NCBI GenBank assembly: GCA_023439505.1
Contig: JAEXNR010000048.1
Span: forward strand, 62,001-126,000
Length of the DNA: 64,000 nucleotides
Direction of reading: 5' to 3'
Source: Bacillota bacterium
GTDB lineage: Bacteria; Bacillota; Clostridia; Lachnospirales; Lachnospiraceae
The position numbers were made by a program, and so were the translations under genes. Below the pieces are notes generated by a model, which searched no databases, was not told the DNA's origin, and worked only from the letters and a program-made list of their open reading frames with translations. The first letter of the stretch is position 1. Each line of letters begins with the position of its first letter. Of this stretch, positions 8,000-16,209 are shown piece by piece.

Positions 8000-9856
8000 A
8001 TGGCATCTACATTTTTTGGATTAAATATCGGACAAACAGGACTATTTGCATATCAGTCGGCCCTGGATACAACATCGCATAATATAACCAATGCTGAGAC
8101 GAAAGGGTATTCCAGGCAGGTATTAGAGCAACAGGCGGGAAAAGCGCTGCCGGTAAACAGCACCTATGGTATGGCGGGAACCGGAGTTTCCATATTGGGT
8201 GTGGAGCAGATGAGGGACAGCTATTATGATATGAAGTATTGGAAAAACAGCACCATGTATGGGGAATATTCTTCCAAGAGCTATTATATGGGAGAGATTG
8301 AGAGCTATTTTAATGAAGTCAGCGTGAAAGGATTTACAACCACCTTTAATTCCATGTATGACAGTCTGCAGGAACTCAGTAAGAATCCATCCAGCTTGAC
8401 GGTGCGTACCCAGGTCATTAATTATGGAAAAAGTATGGCGGAATATTTTAATTCCATGTCTCAGAGCCTAAAGAGCATACAGACAGAATGTAATTTTGAA
8501 ATCAAGAATCAAGTAGATCAGATTAATTCCACCGCCCAGCAAATTGCCGCATTGACAAAGCAGATCAATACGTTGGAAATCAACGGAGGAACAGCGAATG
8601 ACCTAAGAGACCAACGGGCTTTATTGGTAGATAAGTTATCGGAGCGGGCCAATGTCACCGTAACCGAGAATAAGGTAGGAATGGGAGTCGGTATTACCAG
8701 CTACCTGGTGAAGATTGACGGACAGACCCTGGTGGATACAACCAGCTATAATTCCCTGCAGCTTGTTCCGAGAAAAGACAAGCTGAATCAAAATGATGTG
8801 GAAGGTCTGTATGATATTACCTGGCAGAACGGACAAAGATTTAATACCTCGAGTCCAACCCTGGGCGGGTCCTTAAAGGCACTGTTTCAGGTGAGGGATG
8901 GTAATAATAATGCGAATCTGAGGGGGACCATAACAGCCGAGACCGGAGATACTTCTCTGGTTATGACAGATACCTCTATTAACTCTGTAGAAGACCTGAA
9001 CATTCCGGCGACCGGAACAATTGTCGTAGGGAATTATGAGTATCATTATAACGGCTTTGAAGTAACCAGGGATGCAGGGGACGGACATTTTATCTATACC
9101 TTCCAGTTAGATGAGCCGGTAGAAGCAGATGCCACCGAAGCTCAGGCTGCCATCGGGGACAGTATTGATTATAAAGGCATTCCTTATTATATGGATCGTA
9201 TGAATAAATTCATAAGGTCCTTTGCAAAAGCCTTTAACGATATCCACAGAAGCGGAGAAGATCTGGATGGAAATCCGGGAATGGATTTCTTTAATGCCAC
9301 GGACAAAGTAAGCGGCAGAAATTATGTTTTCGGACCATATGCGGATTCGGAGGATGCTGCCTATTATGACGATAGTACCTTTAATTCCGGGACCGGGAAT
9401 TATGATGAGGATGTTCCCGAGGATCAGCCGTTTTATGGATCTTATTATTTTATGACAGCTGAGAACTTTACCATCAGCAGTGAATTGATGAGCAATGCAA
9501 GACGTCTGGTGACCGGAAGCGAAGTTACCAATGGCAGTGAAAATAGTGATATTGTTACCAAACTCATCAAGCTGAAGAGTGATACGGGATTATTTGCCCA
9601 GGGAGCACCGGATAGTTTTATGCAGACACTGATTGCTGAGATCGGAATTGATACCAGCAAAGCCAGCAGCTTTGCCACCAGCCAGACCAACATATTAAAA
9701 ACGATAGAAAACCAGAGATTATCCATTTCCGGTGTGGATACGGATGAAGAAGCAATGAATCTGATCCGTTATCAGAATGCATACAATTTGTCCGCTAAAG
9801 TAATTACGGTGATGAATGAGATATATGACAAGATGATTAATTATATGGGCGTGTAA
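8000..9856 (+). CDS. flgK: FlgK-family hook-associated protein (second copy)
   Basis: Second hook-associated protein 1 paralogue, 618 residues, longer than the usual roughly 550. The N-terminus (FAYQSALDTTSHNITNAETK) and C-terminus (VDTDEEAMNLIRYQNAYNLS) are FlgK-type. The middle has an FlgK core (MDRMNKFIRSFAKAFNDIHR) and an inserted variable, acidic beta-rich segment (about residues 320-390 and 440-480). It diverges strongly from the upstream copy, so the duplication is old. AGGTGAAGG precedes ATG 8000. The two copies may form successive rings at the hook-filament junction or replace each other; sequence does not decide. Confidence 0.9.
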   Translation: MASTFFGLNIGQTGLFAYQSALDTTSHNITNAETKGYSRQVLEQQAGKALPVNSTYGMAGTGVSILGVEQMRDSYYDMKYWKNSTMYGEYSSKSYYMGEIESYFNEVSVKGFTTTFNSMYDSLQELSKNPSSLTVRTQVINYGKSMAEYFNSMSQSLKSIQTECNFEIKNQVDQINSTAQQIAALTKQINTLEINGGTANDLRDQRALLVDKLSERANVTVTENKVGMGVGITSYLVKIDGQTLVDTTSYNSLQLVPRKDKLNQNDVEGLYDITWQNGQRFNTSSPTLGGSLKALFQVRDGNNNANLRGTITAETGDTSLVMTDTSINSVEDLNIPATGTIVVGNYEYHYNGFEVTRDAGDGHFIYTFQLDEPVEADATEAQAAIGDSIDYKGIPYYMDRMNKFIRSFAKAFNDIHRSGEDLDGNPGMDFFNATDKVSGRNYVFGPYADSEDAAYYDDSTFNSGTGNYDEDVPEDQPFYGSYYFMTAENFTISSELMSNARRLVTGSEVTNGSENSDIVTKLIKLKSDTGLFAQGAPDSFMQTLIAEIGIDTSKASSFATSQTNILKTIENQRLSISGVDTDEEAMNLIRYQNAYNLSAKVITVMNEIYDKMINYMGV

Positions 9857-9887
9857 ATAATTTGGTAAGCAGGATAGGAGGTAATCC

Positions 9888-11381
9888 ATGAGAATAACAA
9901 ATAAGATGATGACCAATAATATGTTGAGCAGCATTAACAATAATAAGAATCGGATGTCCGGTCTGGAAGAGCAGTATTCTTCCGGAAAAAAGATTCAAAA
10001 ACCCTCTGATGATCCGATTATTGCGGTAAGAGCACTGCGACTCAGAACAAACCTGTCTGAGTTAAATCAATATTATGAGAAAAATATTCCGGATGCCGTA
10101 TCCTGGATGGATGTAACAGAAAGCGCCCTCACGACGGTGAATAATATTTTGAGCCAGATCAATACGTATTGTGTTCAGGGAAGCTCAGATACGCTGACAC
10201 AGAAGGATCGGGCCTCGATTGTAGAAAATCTGAAACAGTTAAAGGATCAGATTTACCAGGAGGGCAATGCCAACTATGCAGGAAGATATGTTTTCACCGG
10301 ATATAAAACGGACAGTTCTTTTGTATTCGATGACAGCATATCGAATTTAAGCTACAATATTTCAGAGAATTTTACCGGAGATCAGATACAGATTGGTTCC
10401 AGGGTTACCGGAAGCTATACCATTTCTGATTATGATAATCCGGCCAAAACCTTTGATACGTCGTCACAGATTGCCACGACCTATCGCCTCCAGTTGTCTT
10501 ATGATCAACTGGCAGATCAGACCATGTCAGGAATTAATTATACGAAAAAGGGTCCGGATGGAAGTATAGAAGAACAGGCACCTTTCACAAACATTATTAC
10601 CGTTTCCTCTAAGGATGACGACGCCTATGCGCCGGATCCCAATGCCGCTCATTATATCTATGATACTGGGGAAATCATATTTGGCAAGAATGCATATGAA
10701 GAGATGCGTACAGCAGAGCAGATCCAGGTGAGTTATCAGAAGGATACCTTCGTGAAGGGTGAGGTCAAGCCGGAACATTACTTTGATTGTGTCGTTACAG
10801 ATACGGAACGGCCGGAGAAGGACCCGGTTACTTATACCAAGTCGCGTCAGGAAATCCAGTATGAGATCAATTTTAATCAGATGCTGACAATTAATACAGA
10901 GGGTTCCGATGCAATATCGCAGAAGATTGGAAGAAATATTCAGGACATTTTAAAGAGTGTCAGCGATGTGGAAACTGTTGAGAATGATATGATTGAAATT
11001 AACAAGAGATTGCAGGACGGCAATCTGACAGATGCGCAGAAAGCGCGCTATCAGGCAATGCTGGAGCAGATGGATACCGACCTTACACTAAAAAAGGAGC
11101 TGATGCAAAAGGCATTTTCCAGTGGGATGAAGATGTCACAGAGCGGTCAGGATCAAGTAAACCAGGCGGTTGCTGATCTGGGAAGCCGATCGGTTCGTCT
11201 GCAGCTGACGGAAAACCGCCTGTCTTCGCAGCAGGTGGATTTTGAAGATCTCATGTCCAAAAATGAGGATGCGGATATCGTGGATACGTTTATCCGGTAT
11301 AGTTCGGCGGAAGCGGTATACAATGCGTCTTTATCAGCGGCATCCAAGATCGTCCGTCGTTCCCTGCTGGATTTTCTGTAG
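9888..11381 (+). CDS. flgL: Flagellar hook-associated protein 3, FlgL
   Basis: Second junction protein linking FlgK to flagellin. The 497 residues are well above the roughly 300 of typical FlgL. The N-terminal D0/D1 region (MRITNKMMTNNMLSSINNNK, then SSGKKIQKPSDDPIIAV) and the C-terminal helix (FIRYSSAEAVYNASLSAASK) are conserved. The extra length is an inserted central domain of about 200 residues (approximately 135-330), beta-rich with YDTGEIIFG-type segments. AGGAGG lies before ATG 9888. It is in an unbroken operon with flgN and both flgK genes. Confidence 0.92.
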   Translation: MRITNKMMTNNMLSSINNNKNRMSGLEEQYSSGKKIQKPSDDPIIAVRALRLRTNLSELNQYYEKNIPDAVSWMDVTESALTTVNNILSQINTYCVQGSSDTLTQKDRASIVENLKQLKDQIYQEGNANYAGRYVFTGYKTDSSFVFDDSISNLSYNISENFTGDQIQIGSRVTGSYTISDYDNPAKTFDTSSQIATTYRLQLSYDQLADQTMSGINYTKKGPDGSIEEQAPFTNIITVSSKDDDAYAPDPNAAHYIYDTGEIIFGKNAYEEMRTAEQIQVSYQKDTFVKGEVKPEHYFDCVVTDTERPEKDPVTYTKSRQEIQYEINFNQMLTINTEGSDAISQKIGRNIQDILKSVSDVETVENDMIEINKRLQDGNLTDAQKARYQAMLEQMDTDLTLKKELMQKAFSSGMKMSQSGQDQVNQAVADLGSRSVRLQLTENRLSSQQVDFEDLMSKNEDADIVDTFIRYSSAEAVYNASLSAASKIVRRSLLDFL

Positions 11382-11461
11382 AAGAATCTTCAGAAACCAG
11401 ACTTCATGGTATTGATAGAATAATAGAAGAAATGTTGTGATAGAGAAGGGCAGGTAAGAGG

Positions 11462-11932
11462 ATGTTAGTTAAAACAAAGCATTTTGGAGAAATTGAGTTA
11501 TCGGAAAATAAGATCATAAGTTTTGATCATGGGATTTTAGGCTTTGAAGAATGCAGGAGATTCACGCTTTTGTATCACAGTGAAGAGGATCGGTCCGAAA
11601 TATCCTGGCTGCAATGCCTGGATGAGCCGGATCTGGCGCTTCCGGTGATTCATCCCTTCCTCATAAAGAATGATTATAATCCGGAAATTGAGGATGAATT
11701 ATTAAAGCCTCTGGGCAAGGTGACAGAAGATAATCTTGTGGTACTCATCTCGATTACGGTACCGGGGGATATTACGAAGATGAGTGCGAATCTTAAGGCA
11801 CCCTTTATTATCAATACCCAGACCAGGAAGGGTGCACAGCTCATCGCGGAAAATGCCGATTATGAGATCAAATACAGCATCTATGACCTTTTACAGGCAA
11901 ACAAATCAGCAAAGGAGGGCGCCGCATGCTAG
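11462..11932 (+). CDS. fliW: Flagellar assembly factor FliW
   Basis: FliW binds either flagellin or CsrA. When flagellin is exported, freed FliW sequesters CsrA and relieves repression of hag translation. The 156 residues carry typical FliW segments (KTKHFGEIELSENKIISF, GILGFEE, LLVLISITVPGDITKMSANL-like, KAPFIINTQTRKGAQLI). An AGGTAAGAGG ribosome binding site precedes ATG 11462. The 3' end overlaps csrA by 7 bases, which makes translational coupling of this regulatory pair likely. Confidence 0.94.
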   Translation: MLVKTKHFGEIELSENKIISFDHGILGFEECRRFTLLYHSEEDRSEISWLQCLDEPDLALPVIHPFLIKNDYNPEIEDELLKPLGKVTEDNLVVLISITVPGDITKMSANLKAPFIINTQTRKGAQLIAENADYEIKYSIYDLLQANKSAKEGAAC

Positions 11933-12147
11933 CCCTGTCCAGAAAGATCAATGAATCAATCATCATAGGGAATGATATAGAGTTAACGGTCCTGGAAGTA
12001 AAAGGAGATCAGGTTAAGTTAGGGATCAATGCGCCCAAATCTGTTCCGATCTATCGGAAAGAAATCTACCTGCAAATTCAGGATGCGAACAAAGAAGCAG
12101 CCGAAACATCGATTACGGATGATATGCTGAAGAAGCTTTTTCAGTAA
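11926..12147 (+). CDS. csrA: Carbon storage regulator CsrA
   Basis: Small dimeric RNA-binding protein that blocks translation by binding GGA motifs in hairpin loops; in Firmicutes its main known target is flagellin mRNA. The 73 residues start MLALSRKINESIIIGNDIEL and include the RNA-contacting VPIYRKEIY strand and a C-terminal helical extension, as in the FliW-binding Firmicute type. ATG 11926 lies inside the end of fliW, with GGAGGG at 11914-11919. A strong hairpin with two GGA triplets in its loop lies just after the gene, and a matching site lies in the hag leader. Confidence 0.95.
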   Translation: MLALSRKINESIIIGNDIELTVLEVKGDQVKLGINAPKSVPIYRKEIYLQIQDANKEAAETSITDDMLKKLFQ

Positions 12148-12183
12148 TTTAACATACTTCATTTCATCTGGTCGCTGATCGAC

Positions 12184-12225
12184 AGGCATATGGTACCCTG
12201 GATTCTCTGGAATTACCATATGCCT
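12184..12225 (+). promoter_or_regulatory. 12-bp hairpin with two GGA triplets in its loop, 3' of csrA
   Basis: AGGCATATGGTA (12184-12195) pairs perfectly with TACCATATGCCT (12214-12225), leaving an 18-base loop that contains TGGA twice. Only TTATTGCC follows, so it is a poor intrinsic terminator. It could be an mRNA stabiliser, a weak terminator or a CsrA-binding element in the csrA 3' untranslated region. Confidence 0.6.
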
Positions 12226-12290
12226 TATTGCCTTTTGGCGGAGCGTCATAAGAATATTTCCGATAATCTCTATTTTTATCAGAACAGGTA

Positions 12291-12317
12291 TAATTTTTTT
12301 GATAAAAATTCCGATAT
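12291..12317 (+). promoter_or_regulatory. Sigma-28 (SigD) type promoter before flaG
   Basis: TAAT (12291-12294), 15-base spacer, TCCGATAT (12310-12317), about 98 bases before the flaG start. It has the same architecture as the element before flgM. An upstream TTTTTATC / GATAAAAA inverted repeat (12273-12280, 12301-12308) flanks the spacer. Confidence 0.6.
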
Positions 12318-12414
12318 ATGAGATAGATTAATTAAGAAGTATTTCATCCACGGATGGGAATGAAATACGGGAATGGTTCTGTTACTATGGCAAAGCACAC
12401 GGAGGTGTAATCGT

Positions 12415-12840
12415 ATGTCATTAGAAATCACATCAAATGCCGCATATCATGATACAGCAAAGCTTGTGAAGAAATCAGAGGCCCTGCCCGGTGATAATAT
12501 GAATCAGCAGGGGCAGCTCAATATCAGGATATCCGAGGTGCCGGTAAAAACGGCGGTGAACGGCACCGGTGAAATAAAAGGTGACCCGGACAGAGAGAAA
12601 CAGGAAAATGCAGATCAGGAAAAGAAAATTAAGGACGCGGTAACAAGAGCAAATAACCAGTTGGGAATGAGAAGGACATATTGCGAATTCTCTTATGACG
12701 AAGCAACCAAGAGAGTTTCCATAAAAGTATTTGATGAAGATACCAAAGAAGTCATCAGAGAGATACAGCCGGAAGAAACATTGGAGATGGTGAAAAAAAT
12801 GTGGGAGCTGGCGGGAATTCTCATTGATGAAAGAAGATAG
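12415..12840 (+). CDS. flaG: FlaG family flagellar protein
   Basis: FlaG-domain protein, 141 residues, thought to influence filament length; its exact role is unsettled. The N-terminal 60 residues are polar and low in complexity. The C-terminal FlaG domain is clear, with segments FSYDEATKRVSIKVFDEDT and EVIREIQPEETLEMVKKMWE. ATG 12415 is used because GGAGGTG at 12401-12407 is correctly spaced; an upstream ATG at 12373 in the same frame lacks a binding site. A sigma-28-type promoter lies upstream, so flaG-fliD-fliS and the next gene may have their own late transcript. Confidence 0.85.
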   Translation: MSLEITSNAAYHDTAKLVKKSEALPGDNMNQQGQLNIRISEVPVKTAVNGTGEIKGDPDREKQENADQEKKIKDAVTRANNQLGMRRTYCEFSYDEATKRVSIKVFDEDTKEVIREIQPEETLEMVKKMWELAGILIDERR

Positions 12841-12852
12841 GGAGGTGTAGTA

Positions 12853-14886
12853 ATGTCGATTAGAATGACCGGAATGGCGTCGGGATTAGACGTAGACAAT
12901 ATAGTAAAAGAATTGATGAAAGCGCAGCGGGTTAAATCTACCAAATTACAGCAAAAGATTACGACCTTAGAGTGGACCGATGACAAGTGGAATGGACTCA
13001 ATTCTAAAGTTTATTCCTTTTACACGGGATCCTTATCCAAGATACGTATGCAGGGTAATTTTAATACGAAGAAGGCTGAATCCTCCAATTCTGCCAAGGC
13101 GGATATATCGGCAACCAGTGCCGCTGCGGATGGCGTCCATACCCTTAAAGTAAAGCAGCTGGCAAGCGCCCAGTTTGTAACCGGATCAAAACTGGAGACG
13201 GATAAGAATGGTAAAGCGGTTACTTTAAATACAAAATTGACTGATTTGAACTTCTCCGGTGAGGAAGGGACGACGGTTACCATCAAATCAGGTGATAAAA
13301 CTGTCAATATGGATATTGGCTCTTCCACTACGGTGCAGGATTTTCTTACTGCATTAACGGATGCAGGTTTGAATGCATCCTATGACACAAATCAAAAACG
13401 ATTTTTCATTAGTTCAAAAGCAAGTGGTGTAGATAACTCTTTCACTATTACCACCGCGAACTCAGAATATGCCAGAGATCGCAACAACATCAGGGAGTTT
13501 CTGGAATTTGACTCATTGGCTGCTGCTACTAAATCAAATATCGATAATGCTTTGATGACATATGTTGATCCTGCAAGTCTGCAGTCCGATAAGGATGAGG
13601 CGAAAGCCAGCGTATTGGCTGTAAAGCAAGGACAGGTACAAACAAAGTTTATCAATGATTATATGAAGGATCAGAATAACATTGACCGGGTAACCAATGA
13701 GGTACGGGAAGAGATGACAAAGGATCTCTCAAACGGAGAAGAACTGGATGCAGACAAGTTGCGGCAGGCAATTGATACGAGGCTGTATGAAGAGGGAACT
13801 GCGGCAGCCAAAGTACAATACGATGAATGGAAGGAAGGCAACGCATCAGCCGACAGTGTATTTAAGATAGCAGAAACGCAATTAGATGCACTATTTACAG
13901 AATATGAGACTGATTCCGGTACCGCGGTAACAACAACGAATGATTTGTCATTTCTAAAACTTAGTGAGATAAAGCAAACTAATCCGGATGACGCATCTAC
14001 CATCACGGTGGGTTCAGGCGTGGCACTTGTTAAAGCATCCGATGCTGTCATCATCTATAATGGTGCAGAGTTAAAGGGCTCCTCCAATGTATTTAAAATG
14101 AATAATATTACGGTGACGGTCAAGGGAATAACAGCCGGTGCAGATACAGAGGATCCGGTGGATGATGAGGTCATTACCCTGGGTGTATCTGCAGACACAC
14201 AGGCAGTTTATGATACAATAAAGGGCTTTATCAAAGATTATAATGAGCTTTTGAAGGAGATGAACAGCAACTATTATGCGGACTCCGCCAGGGGATATGA
14301 TCCATTAACTGATGAGCAGAAAGAAGCCATGACAGATGACCAGATCAAGCAATGGGAAAGTAAAATAAAAGATTCCTTGTTACGAAGGGATTCTAATTTG
14401 GAATCTATATTAAGCGCAGTAAGAACCAGTTTCAGTAAAAGTGTTGAAGTGAATGGCAAAAGTTATTCTTTATCAAGCTTTGGAATCGGCTCTACTGATT
14501 ACACGGAAAAAGGTCAGTTACATATTGACGGAGATGTGGATGACAGTGCCGTCGCAGTAAAAACTGATAAGTTAATGAAGGCGTTGTCGGAGGATCCGGA
14601 CACAGTAGCTAAAGTATTTTCAAAATTGGCAAGTGATTTATATAGTGATCTCTCAGATAGAATGAAAAGCAACAATCTGCGAAGTGCATTGACCGTTTAT
14701 AATGATAAAGAGCTTAAAAAAAATATCACAAATTATAAGGATGATCTGAGTGATATGGAGACAAAGCTAACCGAAATGGAGACGCGTTATTATAACCAGT
14801 TTTCTGCTATGGAAACCGCACTGGCAAAGCTCAATTCACAGAGTTCTTCCATTTTATCCATGCTGGGCAGCAATAGCTCCCAATAA
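12853..14886 (+). CDS. fliD: Flagellar filament cap protein FliD
   Basis: Cap protein (HAP2) that folds exported flagellin at the filament tip. The 677 residues contain an N-terminal FliD domain (MSIRMTGMASGLDVDNIVKE, then WNGLNSKVYSFYTGSLSKI) and a C-terminal domain (QAVYDTIKGFIKDYNELLKE, followed by the final coiled coil ending SSSILSMLG). This is longer than usual because of a helical insert (about residues 215-330) rich in K, D and Q. AGGGAGGTG precedes ATG 12853, 12 bases after flaG. Its own chaperone FliS and a FliT/FlgN-like protein follow. Confidence 0.93.
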   Translation: MSIRMTGMASGLDVDNIVKELMKAQRVKSTKLQQKITTLEWTDDKWNGLNSKVYSFYTGSLSKIRMQGNFNTKKAESSNSAKADISATSAAADGVHTLKVKQLASAQFVTGSKLETDKNGKAVTLNTKLTDLNFSGEEGTTVTIKSGDKTVNMDIGSSTTVQDFLTALTDAGLNASYDTNQKRFFISSKASGVDNSFTITTANSEYARDRNNIREFLEFDSLAAATKSNIDNALMTYVDPASLQSDKDEAKASVLAVKQGQVQTKFINDYMKDQNNIDRVTNEVREEMTKDLSNGEELDADKLRQAIDTRLYEEGTAAAKVQYDEWKEGNASADSVFKIAETQLDALFTEYETDSGTAVTTTNDLSFLKLSEIKQTNPDDASTITVGSGVALVKASDAVIIYNGAELKGSSNVFKMNNITVTVKGITAGADTEDPVDDEVITLGVSADTQAVYDTIKGFIKDYNELLKEMNSNYYADSARGYDPLTDEQKEAMTDDQIKQWESKIKDSLLRRDSNLESILSAVRTSFSKSVEVNGKSYSLSSFGIGSTDYTEKGQLHIDGDVDDSAVAVKTDKLMKALSEDPDTVAKVFSKLASDLYSDLSDRMKSNNLRSALTVYNDKELKKNITNYKDDLSDMETKLTEMETRYYNQFSAMETALAKLNSQSSSILSMLGSNSSQ

Positions 14887-15089
14887 GTAATAGGCAGTGT
14901 GAAAATAAAATACAATTTTCATATATTGTGTACAAGCAAGGAGTACGTATGGACGTTCGTGTGAATTATGAACAGCAAATTCGCACAAAGGCTTGTGCCT
15001 GTAAAATCCGCGGCTCAGATTAAGGGCATGTTGAAGCGGGCATGATTGTAGAAATGAAACGTATATGAGATGAGAACCGGAGGGTTATT

Positions 15090-15458
15090 ATGGCAATGAA
15101 TGCGGCAACCGCCTATCAGAATAATAAAATAATGACTGCAAATTCTGCTGAACTTACCTTGTTTTTATATGATGGAGCAATTAAATTCTGTAACATAGCT
15201 GATTTGGCGATAGAGAATAAAGATATAACTAAGGCTTATCTGAATATTATGAAAGCTGAAAAGATTATTGCTGAATTACGTGCAACGCTGGACCTGAAGT
15301 ATCCGGTAGCCCAGGATTTTGACAGGGTTTATGAATACATATATCAATTGCTGGTGGATGCCAATCTGAAAAAGGACGGAGAATTATTAAAGGAAGCCAC
15401 CGGGTACATCAGGGAGATACGGGATACCTGGAAGGAAGTAATGCAGATAACAAAATAA
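15090..15458 (+). CDS. fliS: Flagellin export chaperone FliS
   Basis: Cytosolic chaperone that binds the C-terminal region of flagellin and prevents premature polymerisation. The 122 residues are a four-helix bundle of normal FliS length with the hallmark N-terminus (NAATAYQNNKIMTANSAELT) and LFLYDGAIKF. The second half contains KAEKIIAELRATLDLKYPVA. GGAGGG precedes ATG 15090. The gap to fliD is 203 bases and contains hairpins and a very short open frame discussed in the findings. Confidence 0.94.
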   Translation: MAMNAATAYQNNKIMTANSAELTLFLYDGAIKFCNIADLAIENKDITKAYLNIMKAEKIIAELRATLDLKYPVAQDFDRVYEYIYQLLVDANLKKDGELLKEATGYIREIRDTWKEVMQITK

Positions 15459-15493
15459 TTTATTGCCGGGACAGATCATTGGAAAGGATAACA

Positions 15494-15991
15494 ATGGAAG
15501 CAGAAGATCGGTTAACCAATACAGTATATATTACCTTATTGATTGATTCTTTGAAAAAGAAGTTCAAAATTTTGGAACAGTTATATGAAATAACGAAACA
15601 GCAGGAAGGAATCATTCATGCAGAGAAGTTTAGTGATGAGCGATTTATGATGACAGTATCTCTTAAAGAAGAGCAGCTTGAGTTGTTGATGCAGGTGGAT
15701 CAGGGATTTGAACAGCTGTATCATAAAATCAGAGAGGAACTTTCTTCTGATCCAAGCAGATATAAATTAGAAATAACAAATCTACAGGAATACATTACCA
15801 GATTAACTGACTTAAGTGTTAAACTGCAGGCATTGGAAAATCGAAATAAAGCGGGAATCGAGTTACTCTTTGTACAAAAGAAAAAAGAGATTAAAAATGC
15901 CAGGCTAAATAATAAATCTGTGATCAATTACTATCAAACGATGGAAAAATATCACAGAGAGCAATCTTTTTTTTATGACAAAAAAAAATAA
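15494..15991 (+). CDS. FliT/FlgN-like flagellar chaperone (hypothetical)
   Basis: 165-residue all-helical protein between fliS and hag. It is lysine- and glutamate-rich with long amphipathic helices (IDSLKKKFKILEQLYEITKQ; LTDLSVKLQALENRNKAGIE) resembling the FlgN/FliT chaperone fold. FliT normally serves FliD and often follows fliS, which is the basis for this call; sequence similarity alone is weak. ATG 15494 is preferred because AAAGGA ends 5 bases before it; an in-frame TTG at 15479 is less likely. The lysine-rich tail ends shortly before the hag promoter. Confidence 0.6.
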   Translation: MEAEDRLTNTVYITLLIDSLKKKFKILEQLYEITKQQEGIIHAEKFSDERFMMTVSLKEEQLELLMQVDQGFEQLYHKIREELSSDPSRYKLEITNLQEYITRLTDLSVKLQALENRNKAGIELLFVQKKKEIKNARLNNKSVINYYQTMEKYHREQSFFYDKKK

Positions 15992-16008
15992 AAAATTAGA
16001 ATCAGATA

Positions 16009-16035
16009 TAAAGTTTTCAAAATCGATGCCGATAT
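16009..16035 (+). promoter_or_regulatory. Near-consensus sigma-28 (SigD) promoter of the flagellin gene
   Basis: TAAA (16009-16012), a 15-base spacer and GCCGATAT (16028-16035), an exact match to the consensus of Gram-positive sigma-28 promoters. Transcription should begin near 16042, giving a leader of about 168 bases before the flagellin start. Confidence 0.88.
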
Positions 16036-16056
16036 ATTAGGTAAGTAAAGTAATTT

Positions 16057-16146
16057 GCTTACGGGACCTTTTCCTGATAGTACGTACGGCTGTTAAGGAA
16101 AAGATGCTTATGACAGAAATATCCATCATAAGTAAAGACCGTAAGT
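16057..16146 (+). promoter_or_regulatory. Predicted three-way-junction RNA in the flagellin leader
   Basis: Closing stem CTTACGG (16058-16064) / CCGTAAG (16139-16145). Inside it are two perfect 7-bp hairpins: CTTTTCC (16068-16074) / GGAAAAG (16097-16103) and CTTATGA (16107-16113) / TCATAAG (16126-16132). An alternative fold exists because GTAAG also occurs at 16041-16045, and TAAGT/ACTTA can form a small hairpin at 16142-16155. Confidence 0.6.
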
Positions 16147-16164
16147 AAGAACTTAACTATAAAA

Positions 16165-16184
16165 GGTGAAAAAGGATTTTCACT
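16165..16184 (+). promoter_or_regulatory. Predicted CsrA-binding hairpin in the flagellin leader
   Basis: GTGAAAA (16166-16172) pairs perfectly with TTTTCAC (16177-16183) and displays AGGA as the tetraloop; a flanking G-T pair extends it. It ends 10 bases before the AAGGAGG ribosome binding site (16194-16200), itself a GGA-containing site. This is the layout expected of two cooperating CsrA sites. Confidence 0.72.
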
Positions 16185-16209
16185 ATACAAATCAAGGAGG
16201 TAAGTTATT

